Below, piece after piece: positions 54,801 to 63,565 of a stretch of DNA of 64,000 nucleotides. How positions within the stretch are numbered: the stretch's first letter is position 1; every line of letters begins with the position of its first letter. The notes under the pieces were generated by a model. That model saw nothing but the letters and a program-made list of their open reading frames with translations, made no database searches and was not told the DNA's origin. The position numbers and the translations under genes were made by a program. This stretch comes from Bacteroidota bacterium (lineage in GTDB: Bacteria > Bacteroidota > Bacteroidia > Chitinophagales > Chitinophagaceae). The stretch is from NCBI GenBank assembly GCA_030706685.1, contig JAUZOA010000015.1, forward strand, positions 1-64,000, written 5' to 3'.

Positions 54801-55100
54801 ATCCCTCGGTTCTGTGCCGTTACCGGCTATCTGAGTAGGTCGGTAAGTGCCGGCTGCTATCCATATTTGCTTATTGGTAGCGGTACTTGCAGCGGCCGCA
54901 TTGATAGCAGGTTGAAGGTCAGTAAAGGCGTTTGCCCAGTCTGATCCATTATTCAGACCAACCGCATTTTCTTTTACATACCAGATAGTTTGGGAAGAAG
55001 CAAGTAAAGGGTATAAGAAAAAAAATGGCCCAAGGATCAGGAGCTTCCCTGTCCTACATAGGAAGGTTCTACGGCCAGTATAATTAGTCTCATTAGACAC
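51876..55100 (-). CDS. T9SS-secreted adhesin: beta-helix plus Ig-like repeats plus type B sorting domain (1074 aa)
   Basis: The frame opens with GTG; a hydrophobic segment near residues 17-36 serves as signal. Residues about 40-445 look like a right-handed beta-helix of the choice-of-anchor type (YCGGIYNRQNAGTFIIANCT, ending IDMGAYEY). Four or five Ig-like modules follow, each with the phrase CSG(E)xxxF and YQWKKNGxN. The last 90 residues are a gliding-motility-type (type B) T9SS C-terminal domain (IPNSFTPNNDGKNDCFG, NRWGQRIFY, GAYIYVIKA). The protein should be exported by the type IX system to the cell surface. It is encoded 25 bp after the type A CTD gene. Confidence 0.92.
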   Translation of the reverse strand: MSNETNYTGRRTFLCRTGKLLILGPFFFLYPLLASSQTIWYVKENAVGLNNGSDWANAFTDLQPAINAAAASTATNKQIWIAAGTYRPTQIAGNGTEPRDKSFTVLSNIALYGGLSGMEPANYDLALRNVRANETILSGDIGVIGDNTDNSYHVIVSATLAGGARLDGFTITGGNANGTTGSITFQGENFERSYCGGIYNRQNAGTFIIANCTVKGNTGINHGGIYNFSSDPLIISCIICNNIATGRGNNTGGTGGLANKNSSPTVVNCLITGNKGDDGGGVGNATLCSATYINCTIAGNTALGSNGENNDNAFGGGVANLNYSTTRIYNSIVWGNTAFTDNNLSNYDGTSTFYVLNSIIEGGFAGGAGNLDVDPIFINPVAAINAPTASGDYHIACNSPAINSANNGNYTSGPPFDLDGNPRIIGAVIDMGAYEYQTAPSQNIVIQSITPGAPFRYCPGNLIAADFTINNCPGNFAAGNVFTLQLSDANGNFSSPVSIGTLASASPGMINAAIPVNTPPGNGYRIRIVSSNQLFTSEPFNIAITILSSQTPAVTISASAAQICAGDNVVFTAVGVNEGANPIYQWKKNGNNVGANSSSYSDNTLANTDLVSCELTNTEGCASPSMALSNQIGVVVNTVIPSISITADNSNICSNQTANFSALISGGGNSPVYQWKKNGINAGTNAPACSFSGLSSSDIITCELTSDAACANLPNVLSNALQVNVIPVVVPAIIITADKSEICPGESVTFSSTIANGGANPVYLWKKNGINVGANNNSYSDATLISTDIITCELQSSAGCASPQTATSNELIIAVNVITPIITIHADKDEICSGETANFNAVISGGGNFPLYQWRKNGINVGTNSPSLPGVTLVSTDVVSCSLTSSYGCVSQPTVESNELSVIINPLPEILLTKSNDINCTDAEARLMAKGGVKYQWQEAEGIENLSVYNPLVHPLQTTAYTVRVTTDRNCSATKTIVVNVSSQGAYGIPNSFTPNNDGKNDCFGVGFLLNISNLDFSIYNRWGQRIFYTKNPDQCWDGRYGGHEQDAGAYIYVIKATGECGSINKKGIVFLVR

Positions 55101-55125
55101 GGTGTATTGGTTACCACTTTTTTAG

Positions 55126-55572
55126 CTACTGCTTCACCACCTTCTTAGTAACTATTTTATCCTTTTCCTCTATCCTTACAAAATAAACGCCCGCAGCAGC
55201 GGCAGATAAATCGAAATCTACTTTGTTCCCGCTCGCCTTGAACTGAACCATCATCTTTCCTTGCAGGTCGGTCACTAAGACTGTTGCATTCTGCAGTTCT
55301 TTGCTGAAAGTTACAGAAAATTTCCCGGTTGTTGGATTGGGATACAAAGCATCCACTTCGGTGAAATCAGCCGTTTCTCCCTGAGCCAGTTGCGCCACAT
55401 GCCTGGTCGGATAAGGGTCAATCCCATTGTTACAAAAATAAACCCGGCGAGTACGGCAGCCTGCAGCATCATGTATATAAACAATGCCACAAGACCCGAC
55501 GGGAATTTGCTGGGAGAAACCCGTGATGGATAGAAAAGTAATCAGTAATGTAGTAATAATTTTATGTTTCAT
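55126..55572 (-). CDS. Small T9SS type A sorting-domain protein with an RHS-like YD phrase (148 aa)
   Basis: A signal peptide ends near TGFSQ. Residues about 26-50 read IVYIHDAAGCRTRRVYFCNN, which resembles the YDAAGNRTRR wording of RHS repeats. The C-terminal 80 residues are a type A T9SS sorting domain (LYPNPTTGKFSVTF, GVYFVRIEEKDKIVTKKVVK). From memory such small proteins accompany RHS genes in Chitinophagaceae. It follows the lipoprotein gene with a 42-bp gap. It may act as a surface partner of the RHS protein, by inference. Confidence 0.85.
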   Translation of the reverse strand: MKHKIITTLLITFLSITGFSQQIPVGSCGIVYIHDAAGCRTRRVYFCNNGIDPYPTRHVAQLAQGETADFTEVDALYPNPTTGKFSVTFSKELQNATVLVTDLQGKMMVQFKASGNKVDFDLSAAAAGVYFVRIEEKDKIVTKKVVKQ

Positions 55573-55614
55573 AGAAAACTTTTATTATAGTCTCTTAATA
55601 AATTCGTGTTTTTC

Positions 55615-56085
55615 CTACATATATTCAACATCAGAGCTCGGGGCATCTTTAATTTCTTCTTTAGATTTAATGATTTCCTGTACCAATTGAATAAATTTAT
55701 TTACTCTATAGGCTCCATAATTGTCTTTAAAACCCCTACAACTTTCATCAATTTTTATCTGTTGATCGATTGAATTAGATTTTACATTTACATATGTGTA
55801 TATCTTTGGATTATTTAAACATGTATCTTTTAATTCGACATTCCCGATATCGTACAGTTTCAATGAAAAATACATGTCTTTGATCTTTTCTGCTTCGTCA
55901 CCCGTTAAATTAAATTTTACGTGAAGAGGCGATCTTGAAAGAAAAAAAACTGTGTATATTTTTTTACTTAGATCAATTGTATAACTTTGTCCAATATTGA
56001 TGCTAATATTGAGTTTAGTGTCCTTTTTAACGCGGGCAGAATTACATGAGATTAAAAGAACATAAACAAGCAGCATTGCCTTCAT
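55615..56085 (-). CDS. Lipoprotein, candidate immunity protein of the RHS locus (156 aa)
   Basis: A lipobox (LVYVLLISCNS, Cys14) predicts lipid anchoring in the periplasm. The mature part is AT-rich, beta/alpha mixed and unlike known families (YDIGNVELKDTCLNNPKIY, KFIQLVQEIIKSKEEIKD). It starts only 15 bp after the RHS gene, exactly where immunity genes sit relative to the toxic C-terminus. Base composition is lower in GC than that of its neighbours, also typical of such modules. Its role as immunity protein is inference from position; a periplasmic location would suit a toxin that acts outside the cytoplasm. Confidence 0.7.
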   Translation of the reverse strand: MKAMLLVYVLLISCNSARVKKDTKLNISINIGQSYTIDLSKKIYTVFFLSRSPLHVKFNLTGDEAEKIKDMYFSLKLYDIGNVELKDTCLNNPKIYTYVNVKSNSIDQQIKIDESCRGFKDNYGAYRVNKFIQLVQEIIKSKEEIKDAPSSDVEYM

Positions 56086-56100
56086 AGTTTATTATTTTAT

Positions 56101-59100
56101 TTATTGAATCCCTAATTTTAGATGCTGGGCAAACCAGGGGTTTTTACGCCAGGAATACCAATCTGGATAGTATCCAAGGTTAGGTCTATAATAACTCTGA
56201 AAAAGCGGCATATCATATGCTTTTGCATAAGCTAAGCTATACATACTTGTTGCCCGTTCTGAATACATACTCTGAGAGGGTGCATCCCCCCACGACCAAA
56301 CCCAATGGTAAGCATGCATTATTTCATGATTAATGACCATTTGACCAAAATTCCCGCCGTTAAAATATACTCCTTTGACGTGCGGAGAAATAAATATAGT
56401 TGATTCTATCTTTGAAAACCACCCGCCTTTTATTTGCGTTACACCGTCTACCGTAAAGACATCTTTTTTGCCCAGCTTATAAATCCTGTGACCCACAGGA
56501 CCATAAATGTAATCTTTGGGTAAATTATGTTCATTGCCCAATTGTAAATCTGTATGTATTTCCTTCTCAATGCTGTTCATATCGCCGTTGTATTTATTTG
56601 CAAAATCTTCCAATTCAGATTGTGATTCAAAATAATCAGTACCTGGCAATCCTTGCCCGTCTTCCAACATGTCACTTACATTTCCCATGGAAGCTCTGTT
56701 GATGGCTCCAAATACGGCTTCTGAAAGGCCACCAACTAATCCATTCCCCCAAACTCCATCAAAAAAATCATTGCCTTCCAGTTCAGAATTTATTCCTCCG
56801 GCTATGATCCCACCTATTCCACCCTGAACAAAACCAGACCCGATCATTCCCATATTTGCGAAAGTTCCTGCCAAACCCGCGCCAATAATAGCTCCTACTC
56901 CGCTAACAACTGCTCCTCTCCAAAAACCATCGAAGAAATTCCCTTTATTCGCTATGGAATTCAAGCCTTTAGCTGTACCACCCAGAAATGACACGATAGC
57001 AATTGCAAGCCATGGGAAATTTCCATCCTGATCTACATAGCTCAACGGATTATTCATCGCATATGAATACCTATTGTACCCTTGTGTACCAAATGGGTCT
57101 GACACATAATTATCAGGGCTCAGCATCCTTCCTATTACAGGGTCATACATTCGCCCATTCATGTTTATCAACGCAAACTGGGGCAGCATCTCATGGCCTG
57201 TAAACCCCCGATACAGCCAATCTGGTCCTGTCAGGGTCGCAGTTGGTGCATAGATCGTATACCAGTCTCTCGGATCCCTGCTGCGTCCCCATGCATCGAA
57301 ATTCCGGTCTGCGACACCACTGCCGTTGGCATCGGTTACGGTTAAAATGCTGCCCAAATAATCGGTGTAAACAAAATAAGGCGTAGTAACTCCACTCTCT
57401 TTTACTAATATGGCGATCAGTTCATTGCCGTCACTGACATAATGTATTTCCCTTGTTACTCCATTCTTAATTTGCTTTTCATAGTTGCCAAAATAATATC
57501 TTGTTTCTGTAACAACACCATTGGTTTTTAATTCTGATTTTATTCTCTCCTGGTCTGGCCCATAAGTAAAATTCAACTGGTATATTCCTTCGGTAATGGA
57601 AGCCGTTTTTAAAAAAGAAGTGTAAGTGATGATCTGTTCAGTATGAGAAGCCGCTGATACCGGCCAGGGACCACCCGGTCGAAACGGGTTGGGATCGTCT
57701 AAGGTATAGGCCACTGCATGCAGCTTAGTTGAACTGTAAGTATAGTTACCGCCGTCTGTTTTACTGGCAATATTACCCTTTGATACACCTGCATTGTTAT
57801 CATAATTGACAATGCCCTGGGGAACCGGCCTGCCGGTAGTTTGTATGTAGTTTTTGGTAAGCCTGTTCAGGTTGTCATACTCGAAGTTTTCCGTTTTGTT
57901 CTTTATCGCATCATAGCGGCTCAATAGATTACCGGTGGTATAATCAAAAGTAAAATTCAGGTCCTGAATGGACGACCTATTTGACACGATTCTTGTAGGA
58001 ATTCCATAATTATAATACTTCAGAGTAGAAATATGATTGCCAAGGGCATACGAGGTATATTGCCCGGAGCCATTGATACCTCCTATCAGAAACAGGTAGG
58101 GTCCTCCTAAAACTGGTTCGCCATTACTTATTTCCTGAAAATACCCGTTTTCCTCATATGTATTTACTACCTCGACCCCTGAAGGATAAGTAGTCTTATG
58201 GAGGTTTCCATACTGATCATAAGTATAGGCAGTAGTGTAGTCAGTCCCATCCACTGTCACCTTTTCCGTTGCAGGCCTTTTCATCGCATCAAAAGTATAT
58301 TGTTTGACCACTCCATTGGGGCCTGTTATTTTCGACAAACTATTGTTGTTGCACCCGGTTGCAATATCCTTATAATATTCATAGGTAGTCGGTGCCTCAC
58401 CCACCAGAGTCTTACTCGTTATCCGCCCCAGGTCGTCATAAAGCATATTGTAAGTATTCCCTTTCGCGTCAACCTGCTGGGTCAATTGCCCGTACGCGTC
58501 ATACGTATAGCTCACAGTCCCTGCATTTACGTCGTTAAGGCTGCTTTGCCGGCCATAATTATCATAAACCGAGGTAACCAGGGTTGTATTGCTATGCTTG
58601 ACTTCAAGCTGGTTGCCCCGGCTATCATATGTAAAATCTAGTTCGCCACCATTGTCAATAGCAACGACGACTTTACCGCCAGCATCAATTATTTTTGATG
58701 AAACCTGCCCGGCTGGATTTGTGACAGTTGTCTGCATCTTGCCACCGCTGAGGGTTGAATAGGCATACTGTGTCGTCCCTAATGCATTGGACTGGCTCAG
58801 TAACCTGCCATAATCGTCATAGCTATTAGTCGTTGTAAGGGGTGTTTCCAAATAATAACTATTGGTCTGAGTAGCAATTTCGCCCCGGGAATTGTATGTA
58901 GTAGTTTTTGCAATCCAGCCATAGCTAAACAAACCTGCTCTTTGGGTTTGTGTTTCCCTGTCCAGTTTATCGTGCCATGTTTTTACATCAGGATGGCCGC
59001 CCGGATAATCGGTAAAGCTGTAATAAACATTATTATCTTGCAGATCCCAGATCAAGCTTGTATTAACCGAATATCCTTCCGGCAGGTTGGTCGTCTTCAG

Positions 59101-62100
59101 CCTACCAAACTCATCATAGACGAAGGTAGTAGTAAGGCAGTCAGGTGAAGTAGTTGAAACGGGGCTTCCCCATTTGCTATCATAAGTAGTGGATGTTGTT
59201 TGGGACACATTATTACCGCTTACTTGTTTACTAAGTGCAAATCTTCCATTTGCGTCATATGTATTTGTTGTAGTCCGGCTGTTGAGACCTGCAGAGCTGG
59301 TAATAGCAGTAAGAAGATTTCCAAAACTGTTATAGGTATAAGAAGTAGAAACAGCTTTGGGCAACCCGTCAAAAACCGATTGTGAGGCGACCAGACCATT
59401 AGTCGTATATGTATAAGAAGTAGCAACGCTTACTGAGGGCATTCCGGTTCTAAGGTTGGATACTGTAAAATTGTCCGGCTTTGATGGCACAGGTGTATTG
59501 TGAATACTATATGCCGTAGTAGTAGTAATGGTTTCTGTGGGATCAACAGTATTCCCTGACAAAACACCCGCTTTTGTCACATTAGTGGTCACATTATCAT
59601 AGCTATCATAAGTATTGACGGATTCGGAGGCTCTTCCGTTGAGATAATCTATGCTTAGAGTTTTATCAACCTTTTGCAAACACCGTATGTCGTTAACCCC
59701 GGTAGAAAGGTTGGTAAAAGAGTTAGTTATCTGCGATTCAGATAATAGCTGGTTGGTAGACGTAAGGTAGCTTGTTAGCCTTGTAGTAAAAGGAACCGCA
59801 AATTGAGTATTGATATCATTCTCTGTAATAGAAGTAATGCCGGTTGCCGCATCCGTTTCGGTGATCTTCCTGAAGCCAAGAAAACCTTTTGCCGCTCTGT
59901 GCACAATTGCATTTTCATAGGTGAATGTGGTTGTATTGTTCCCACCTATCCCGTCAGGCACAATAAGTGCGGAGACGGCGTATATGGGAAGTTGGACATA
60001 ATTATATGGGTTTTGATTAGATGGATCATCCAGAGAAATGGTACGGTTATAAAAATAAGGGTAAGTCTGGTCCGTCAAAAGTTTATATCCAAAATCAGTG
60101 GTAGCATTGTGACCGTTTGTCACCTTACTAAGAAGTCTTTCCGTTCCAAGTGGTTTTATGAAAATAAAATCGGCACTACTTGAGAAACGGTTTATAAGGT
60201 CATTACGCCCATCGCCGTTAAAATCTCCACTGATCATATCGGCACTCATATTTAAAGGGTCGTTAAAAGTATACTGTTCATAGTAAAAAGAATTGGATAA
60301 TGAAAATCCTTTGCTATAATAGCACGACAATCTGGAAGAAGTAGCAACTCCCCCCACATAATAGTTATATCCATGCAGAATATCTGATTTTCCATCTCCA
60401 TCGAAATCAGCGACTATGATTTTATCTGTAACATCCAGACCGCTTGTAGCTACTGTCTGCTGGAAAGTAAAAGGGTATGCTCCTGAGTATGACTTTCCGT
60501 CACTGTACATAATACCCCAGGTATTATCATCATGATGTACCAGTAAATCTGTTTTCCGGTCCCCGTTAAAATCGCCCGGATAAATCCGGTAATTTTGAAT
60601 AACGTCATTGGTTGAGTCAATGACTGATGCGATGAAATTATATCCCGTGGCTATCGAGGTTCTTTGAAATGAGACAATATACGTTTTATAACCCCTTGTC
60701 ACTAATAATTCCACCTTTCCATCGCCATCAAAATCAATTGGAACCACCTTGTCCCCCTGCAATATGGTTTGAGCATAAGAATCGGGATAGGGATTGGAGC
60801 CTGCACCAAAATTACCAATCTCCATATTTAATTCATTGGTGGCAGGACTGGTAATAAAAGCCTTGTATTGATTGCTGGTGTTCCTGGCTATGAGAATGTA
60901 ATCCTGGTTCCCGTCACCGTCGAAGTCGCCTGGAATAAAAGACTTTCCAGTGGAACTGGTCATTTGATACGCATACGCTCCAGAGACCGGATACGGGATA
61001 TACTGTGTTGTATAATCTGTGTATCCTGTCTGGGGATTGTAACTGCCGGTCTTGTTCAAAACTACAGAGTTTATGAAAAGAGATTGCCCGGATTCTACCA
61101 AGTCTGCTGCGAGAAATAATACGTCATCCCGGCCATCTTTGTTGTAATCCGATGAAAGGAAATTATATAATTTGGTAGGGGTGCCCCCGATAATATTGTT
61201 ACCCGGCGTAGAGTAAGAATAGAGCAACGTGCCCCCGCTCCCGTTATTAATATCCGAAAAGATAGAATAAGAAGGATAGTATTTCAAGCCCATATAGTTA
61301 TAGGCGATCTGCGCGGCCAATACATCCGATCTTCCGTCTCCGTTAAAATCACCAGGGAAGAGGTCATAATTTCCTGTTAACAGTCCGGCAGTATAATAAG
61401 ACAGGCTAGCAGGCTGATCCCCATATAAAAAAATAGTACTGTTCAATGAAGGCCCTGTTTCATCGCCGCCATATTCGATCACCTCCTTTAAAAGGGAATG
61501 TACATTATCGAACCCGTAATTGAATTGATAGGTTTTTACCGTCTGGTATTGGATCCCTGCTGCATCAAGAGTGAGAATAGTGATCTTATCCAATAAATAT
61601 TTGGAGGAAAGAGACGCGCCTCCATCATAAGCTGTATTTATATCACTGCGAATCGTATAAGAAAAATTGATTTGGTTATAGGGTAACAAGCCTGTATTGA
61701 TATTTCCTGTATATACTATTTGCTCAATACGGCTGTCCCGGTCTGAATTATTATATTTAAAATCAATGTAGTTTCCGTTTATATCTATAATTCTATTTAT
61801 GCGCCAGAGCAATACATTTTGTCCGTCATCAGTAAGAATTCTAGAATCAGCAGTATGGCCAAATTCCATACCCGAGCCATCTTTAGCTGTTACCTGGAAC
61901 CAATCCGGGTTATTGACAGATCCTGAGGTGTTAGAGATAATCTTTGCAAATGTCTCTGTTTCGCCGGCATATATTGTTCCGTTAGCTCCATTAGAACCTG
62001 TAATAGCATTAAGTCTCATACCGTCTAGCAAAAAAGCATCGTCTGATGTATAAGTAACCGGGTTAACTATACCATTATGGTAGATATTTTTCCCGGTACG

Positions 62101-62439
62101 GGTTATCACCGACAATCCTCCAATATTCCACCCAAACCCAGCGATACCATCGCCTCCCTGGGAATTATACGCAATATTAACAGAAGGCTCTAATCCATTT
62201 GTCCCCGGAGGGGTATATACTGGAATCGAATAGGTAGCGCCCCCGGACGGAGTAGTGCCGGCAGCGCCGTTTACTGTCCCAACCGGCTTAGAGAGATCTA
62301 TTGTTTTTACAAAATTTGAACTTGTATATAAAGGAGTATAATTGGTGTTTTGTGCTTTTGAATCAGCAACCGAAATAAAAAAGAATAAGGCAAATAAATT
62401 GACTGGGTTAATCAATTTTAGGCTACGTAAAATTCTCAT
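56101..62439 (-). CDS. RHS protein with SpvB entry domain, FG-GAP repeats and C-terminal HExxH domain (2112 aa)
   Basis: The signal peptide ends at DSKAQ (residue 30). Residues about 50-123 are an SpvB-like module (YSIPVYTPPGTNGLEPSVNI, GFGWNIGG). Residues about 360-740 hold seven FG-GAP/VCBS repeats with DxDGDGxxD loops. YD repeats fill about 1000-1750. The RHS core (NMNGRMYDPVIGRMLSPDNY, NRYSYAMNNPLSYVDQDGN) lies at about 1756-1806. The remaining 306 residues form the variable tip: a Gly-rich hydrophobic stretch (about 1810-1900), then a domain with HEIMH at 2038-2042 and a candidate third zinc ligand, Glu2061, in YSERATSMYSLAY. This predicts a zinc metallopeptidase-type toxin. The candidate immunity lipoprotein follows 15 bp downstream. 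Confidence 0.93.
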   Translation of the reverse strand: MRILRSLKLINPVNLFALFFFISVADSKAQNTNYTPLYTSSNFVKTIDLSKPVGTVNGAAGTTPSGGATYSIPVYTPPGTNGLEPSVNIAYNSQGGDGIAGFGWNIGGLSVITRTGKNIYHNGIVNPVTYTSDDAFLLDGMRLNAITGSNGANGTIYAGETETFAKIISNTSGSVNNPDWFQVTAKDGSGMEFGHTADSRILTDDGQNVLLWRINRIIDINGNYIDFKYNNSDRDSRIEQIVYTGNINTGLLPYNQINFSYTIRSDINTAYDGGASLSSKYLLDKITILTLDAAGIQYQTVKTYQFNYGFDNVHSLLKEVIEYGGDETGPSLNSTIFLYGDQPASLSYYTAGLLTGNYDLFPGDFNGDGRSDVLAAQIAYNYMGLKYYPSYSIFSDINNGSGGTLLYSYSTPGNNIIGGTPTKLYNFLSSDYNKDGRDDVLFLAADLVESGQSLFINSVVLNKTGSYNPQTGYTDYTTQYIPYPVSGAYAYQMTSSTGKSFIPGDFDGDGNQDYILIARNTSNQYKAFITSPATNELNMEIGNFGAGSNPYPDSYAQTILQGDKVVPIDFDGDGKVELLVTRGYKTYIVSFQRTSIATGYNFIASVIDSTNDVIQNYRIYPGDFNGDRKTDLLVHHDDNTWGIMYSDGKSYSGAYPFTFQQTVATSGLDVTDKIIVADFDGDGKSDILHGYNYYVGGVATSSRLSCYYSKGFSLSNSFYYEQYTFNDPLNMSADMISGDFNGDGRNDLINRFSSSADFIFIKPLGTERLLSKVTNGHNATTDFGYKLLTDQTYPYFYNRTISLDDPSNQNPYNYVQLPIYAVSALIVPDGIGGNNTTTFTYENAIVHRAAKGFLGFRKITETDAATGITSITENDINTQFAVPFTTRLTSYLTSTNQLLSESQITNSFTNLSTGVNDIRCLQKVDKTLSIDYLNGRASESVNTYDSYDNVTTNVTKAGVLSGNTVDPTETITTTTAYSIHNTPVPSKPDNFTVSNLRTGMPSVSVATSYTYTTNGLVASQSVFDGLPKAVSTSYTYNSFGNLLTAITSSAGLNSRTTTNTYDANGRFALSKQVSGNNVSQTTSTTYDSKWGSPVSTTSPDCLTTTFVYDEFGRLKTTNLPEGYSVNTSLIWDLQDNNVYYSFTDYPGGHPDVKTWHDKLDRETQTQRAGLFSYGWIAKTTTYNSRGEIATQTNSYYLETPLTTTNSYDDYGRLLSQSNALGTTQYAYSTLSGGKMQTTVTNPAGQVSSKIIDAGGKVVVAIDNGGELDFTYDSRGNQLEVKHSNTTLVTSVYDNYGRQSSLNDVNAGTVSYTYDAYGQLTQQVDAKGNTYNMLYDDLGRITSKTLVGEAPTTYEYYKDIATGCNNNSLSKITGPNGVVKQYTFDAMKRPATEKVTVDGTDYTTAYTYDQYGNLHKTTYPSGVEVVNTYEENGYFQEISNGEPVLGGPYLFLIGGINGSGQYTSYALGNHISTLKYYNYGIPTRIVSNRSSIQDLNFTFDYTTGNLLSRYDAIKNKTENFEYDNLNRLTKNYIQTTGRPVPQGIVNYDNNAGVSKGNIASKTDGGNYTYSSTKLHAVAYTLDDPNPFRPGGPWPVSAASHTEQIITYTSFLKTASITEGIYQLNFTYGPDQERIKSELKTNGVVTETRYYFGNYEKQIKNGVTREIHYVSDGNELIAILVKESGVTTPYFVYTDYLGSILTVTDANGSGVADRNFDAWGRSRDPRDWYTIYAPTATLTGPDWLYRGFTGHEMLPQFALINMNGRMYDPVIGRMLSPDNYVSDPFGTQGYNRYSYAMNNPLSYVDQDGNFPWLAIAIVSFLGGTAKGLNSIANKGNFFDGFWRGAVVSGVGAIIGAGLAGTFANMGMIGSGFVQGGIGGIIAGGINSELEGNDFFDGVWGNGLVGGLSEAVFGAINRASMGNVSDMLEDGQGLPGTDYFESQSELEDFANKYNGDMNSIEKEIHTDLQLGNEHNLPKDYIYGPVGHRIYKLGKKDVFTVDGVTQIKGGWFSKIESTIFISPHVKGVYFNGGNFGQMVINHEIMHAYHWVWSWGDAPSQSMYSERATSMYSLAYAKAYDMPLFQSYYRPNLGYYPDWYSWRKNPWFAQHLKLGIQ

Positions 62440-62857
62440 AGTAAAAGTTTAAAATGGTTTAAAAGAATACTTACCTAATTGTCCTGAATTATTATTAGCG
62501 GCAACTTCCCATTTTCCCGCATAAAATCATCGAATAGCTTACAATATGAATCATGATCACTGCTACAAATGTCAAGCAATTCACCCTAATGATCTGGTGA
62601 AAAAAACGTTTTATAAATGTATTTTTCCCGCAAAGACGGTTGTCACATTTCTATTGACTGGTCATTACGCTGTTTTACCCATGCATGATATTATATCTGA
62701 ACCTCCATTCATAAATGGCTGCAGTAACCTGGCACGGTAAAAACACTTTACTTTAAAATGTTTTTTCTTCATACAAATCGCCCTGCTGCCCGCAATATTT
62801 CATGCATGACATTATTAAATGGTCAGTCGCTACTGTCCAGAGGAGAACATTTGAAAA

Positions 62858-62943
62858 CTTAACCTAAAGGAAGCGGAAGAAAAGAATTTGATTATTCTTT
62901 CCTGTCGTTTGCAGCTATCAGTGCCTTAAAAAGATTAGTTATT
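62858..62943. repeat. 86-bp imperfect direct repeat, copy 1
   Basis: It starts CTTAACCTAAAGG and ends GATTAGTTATT. The best-kept core is CGTTTGCAGCTATCAGTGCC. The second copy lies at 63190-63275 and has the same total length, with two compensating one-base indels. It sits in the non-coding leader between the second LytTR gene and the RHS gene. Confidence 0.75.
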
Positions 62944-63095
62944 TACAGGGAAGGATTTAGGGTGTCGCTACATCTATTCACTATTGTGATCTTTCTTTTA
63001 AAACAGAAATTATTCACAGGATTAATTGAATGCAATATAGCTTATCAAATCAAAAAAAATACTAACTAGATCACTGACAACACAACAAGTTATAC

Positions 63096-63125
63096 AAGTG
63101 AGTTAATTTTAGGGTTAAGTGAGTT
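63096..63125. promoter_or_regulatory. 9-bp direct repeat AAGTGAGTT with a 12-bp spacer (LytTR-type site)
   Basis: AAGTGAGTT occurs at 63096-63104 and again, perfectly, at 63117-63125. Nine-base repeats with a 12-base spacer are the textbook arrangement for LytTR binding. A LytTR gene lies 440 bp to the right and the RHS gene 650 bp to the left. The promoter it would serve could not be fixed; A/T-rich candidate -7 boxes exist on both sides. Confidence 0.6.
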
Positions 63126-63189
63126 GAAAATAAATTTTTCTGCACTGTTTTTTTTCATCGCTAGCCTGGTTTTTTGTTAAGTCAAGTAC

Positions 63190-63275
63190 CTTAACCTGAA
63201 AGAAACCGCCTGCAAGAATTTTATTTTTCTTTTCCTGCCGTTTGCAGCTATCAGTGCCGTAAAAGATTAGTTATT
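63190..63275. repeat. 86-bp imperfect direct repeat, copy 2
   Basis: This copy begins CTTAACCTGAAAG and ends GATTAGTTATT. Together with the preceding bases it forms the inverted repeat GTTAAG-N8-CTTAAC (63176-63195), absent from copy 1. A shorter phrase TTCAC(A/G)GGA(T/C)T also recurs three times nearby (about 63013, 63365 and 63553), so this leader is built from several repeated units. No gene was found in 62440-63565. Confidence 0.75.
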
Positions 63276-63565
63276 ATAGGAGGGAGCTAAAAGAATATTC
63301 GCAATTGTCTTACCAATTTCAGGAAAATTATTCGATAATAGTATTACGGGAGACAAAACATTTTTTCACGGGACTGTACTAAGGGTAAACAATTACTTAG
63401 TTCGATTGAAGTATTATTTTTTCATAACTTTAAACCAGTATTGAGATATAAGATGAGCATGTATTTTTGGAATATGCAAAGAACTACTGTTCAATTTGAT
63501 AAAAACGGGCTCTTGTTTTGGTAACCTGATTGCCACGCGGTCTTATAAAACATTCACGGGACTAA

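Noticed and set aside
62546-62740. Rightward 64-codon frame in the RHS leader
   Set aside because: It contains a C-x2-C pair but otherwise looks random, points away from the operon and has no ribosome-binding site.
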